DNA of 64,000 nt, taken from the NCBI RefSeq assembly GCF_004023625.1, contig NZ_ML137709.1, positions 242,991-306,990 of the forward strand. Direction: 5' to 3'. A program made the position numbers and the translations under genes. This document shows positions 63,574 to 64,000 of the stretch, piece after piece. Under the pieces are notes generated by a model, which saw only the letters and a program-made list of their open reading frames with translations, searched no databases and had not been told where the DNA came from. Numbering within the stretch: position 1 is the stretch's first letter; the number at the start of each line of letters is the position of its first letter. The stretch is from Streptomyces cavernae. GTDB lineage: Bacteria; Actinomycetota; Actinomycetes; Streptomycetales; Streptomycetaceae.

Positions 63574-64000
63574 CTACGACGCCGGGGCGACGAGCCGGTA
63601 GCCGACGCCGCGCACGGTCTCGATCAGGGCGGGCATGCGCAGCTTGGAGCGCAGGGACGCCACGTGCACCTCAAGGGTTCGCCCGGTCCCCTCCCAACTC
63701 GTGCGCCACACCTCACTGATGATCTGCTCCCGCCGGAACACCACTCCGGGCCGCTGCGCCAGCAGCGCGAGCAGATCGAACTCCTTGCGGGTCAGTTGGA
63801 CGACCGAGCCGTCCACGCTGACCTGCCGGGTGGGCAGTTCGATGCGGACGGTGCCGAGCAGCAGGGCATTCTCCGCCGAGCCGGACGCGTCGTCGTGGGC
63901 GGTGCGCCGGCTGACGGCGTGTATCCGGGCGAGCAGTTCCCCGGTGTCGTACGGCTTGACCACGTAGTCGTCGGCCCCGAGGTTGAGGCCGTGGATGCGG
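63574..64000 (-). CDS. OmpR-family response regulator (5' end outside window)
   Basis: C-terminal 141 residues of a two-component regulator, in frame to the right edge, which reads RIHGLNLGADDYVVKPYDTGELLARIHAV, the end of the receiver domain with the conserved Lys in VVKPYDT. The winged helix follows: VDGSVVQLTRKEFDLLALLA, QRPGVVFRREQIISEVWRTS, and GRTLEVHVASLRSKLRMPAL, ending VRGVGYRLVAPAS. The phosphoacceptor Asp lies outside. Nine bp separate it from the kinase, so the two are one operon and a cognate pair. Confidence 0.9.
   Translation of the reverse strand, partial: RIHGLNLGADDYVVKPYDTGELLARIHAVSRRTAHDDASGSAENALLLGTVRIELPTRQVSVDGSVVQLTRKEFDLLALLAQRPGVVFRREQIISEVWRTSWEGTGRTLEVHVASLRSKLRMPALIETVRGVGYRLVAPAS

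Overview
The window is a stretch of Streptomyces chromosome, or that of a very close relative. It is high in G+C, nearly every reading frame is open, and it carries marker genes of that genus: the principal sigma factor hrdB next to the sporulation regulator whiH, topoisomerase IV parE, a B12-dependent nrdRJ ribonucleotide reductase operon, an actinobacterial lexA with its SOS box, and hflX, rsh, dapF, miaA and miaB in the order typical of actinomycetes. From memory the order matches the hrdB region of S. coelicolor; no alignment was run.

Layout. 1-2.9 kb: 3' part of a CitB/DcuR-type response regulator, facing a DUF485 plus solute:sodium symporter operon. 3-11 kb: parE, a small zinc-ribbon protein, a secreted trypsin-like protease, hrdB and whiH. 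A poly-G/poly-C tract between hrdB and whiH is probably an assembly artefact. 11-16 kb: a Nudix protein with a winged-helix-like tail, a glycogen-debranching-type protein and a DUF4192 protein. 16-23 kb: a lone dTDP-glucose 4,6-dehydratase, a RecQ helicase fused to a phosphoribosyltransferase-like domain, two hypotheticals and rnhB. 23-25 kb: a divergent TetR/MFS efflux pair with two matching palindromic operators. 25-31 kb: a membrane protein, an ADP-ribosylglycohydrolase, a histidine phosphatase, a DUF4937-like protein and a TerD protein. 31-38.6 kb: nrdRJ with two NrdR boxes, lexA with an SOS box, and a DinG-type helicase.

38.9-43.8 kb holds a compact siderophore locus: a diaminobutyrate aminotransferase, an IucA/IucC (NIS) synthetase and an acyltransferase. 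It has no visible decarboxylase, monooxygenase or transporter, so its product cannot be assigned. 44-46.3 kb: a trypsin-like lipoprotein followed by a broken paralogue. 46.3-59.1 kb is the conserved block hflX, M1 peptidase, rsh, dapF, a membrane protein, miaA, a LigB-like protein, miaB and a MazG-like protein, interrupted by two small proteins, one of them an antitoxin-like protein without a visible toxin. 59.4-64 kb: a Tat-exported amidase, a TAXI solute-binding protein, and a sensor kinase with the start of its OmpR-type response regulator.

Two themes recur. First, regulatory sites are readable: an SOS box, NrdR boxes spaced 31 bp, TetR operators, a sigma-WhiG -10 element upstream of whiH, a sigma-R-like promoter upstream of hrdB, and several perfect terminator hairpins. 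Second, the intergenic regions and several accessory genes are full of short tandem repeats (7, 9, 17, 28, 30, 36, 40 and 58 bp units, plus a duplicated gene 3' end). Inside genes the units are multiples of three. No tRNA, rRNA, CRISPR array, transposase or integrase was recognised.
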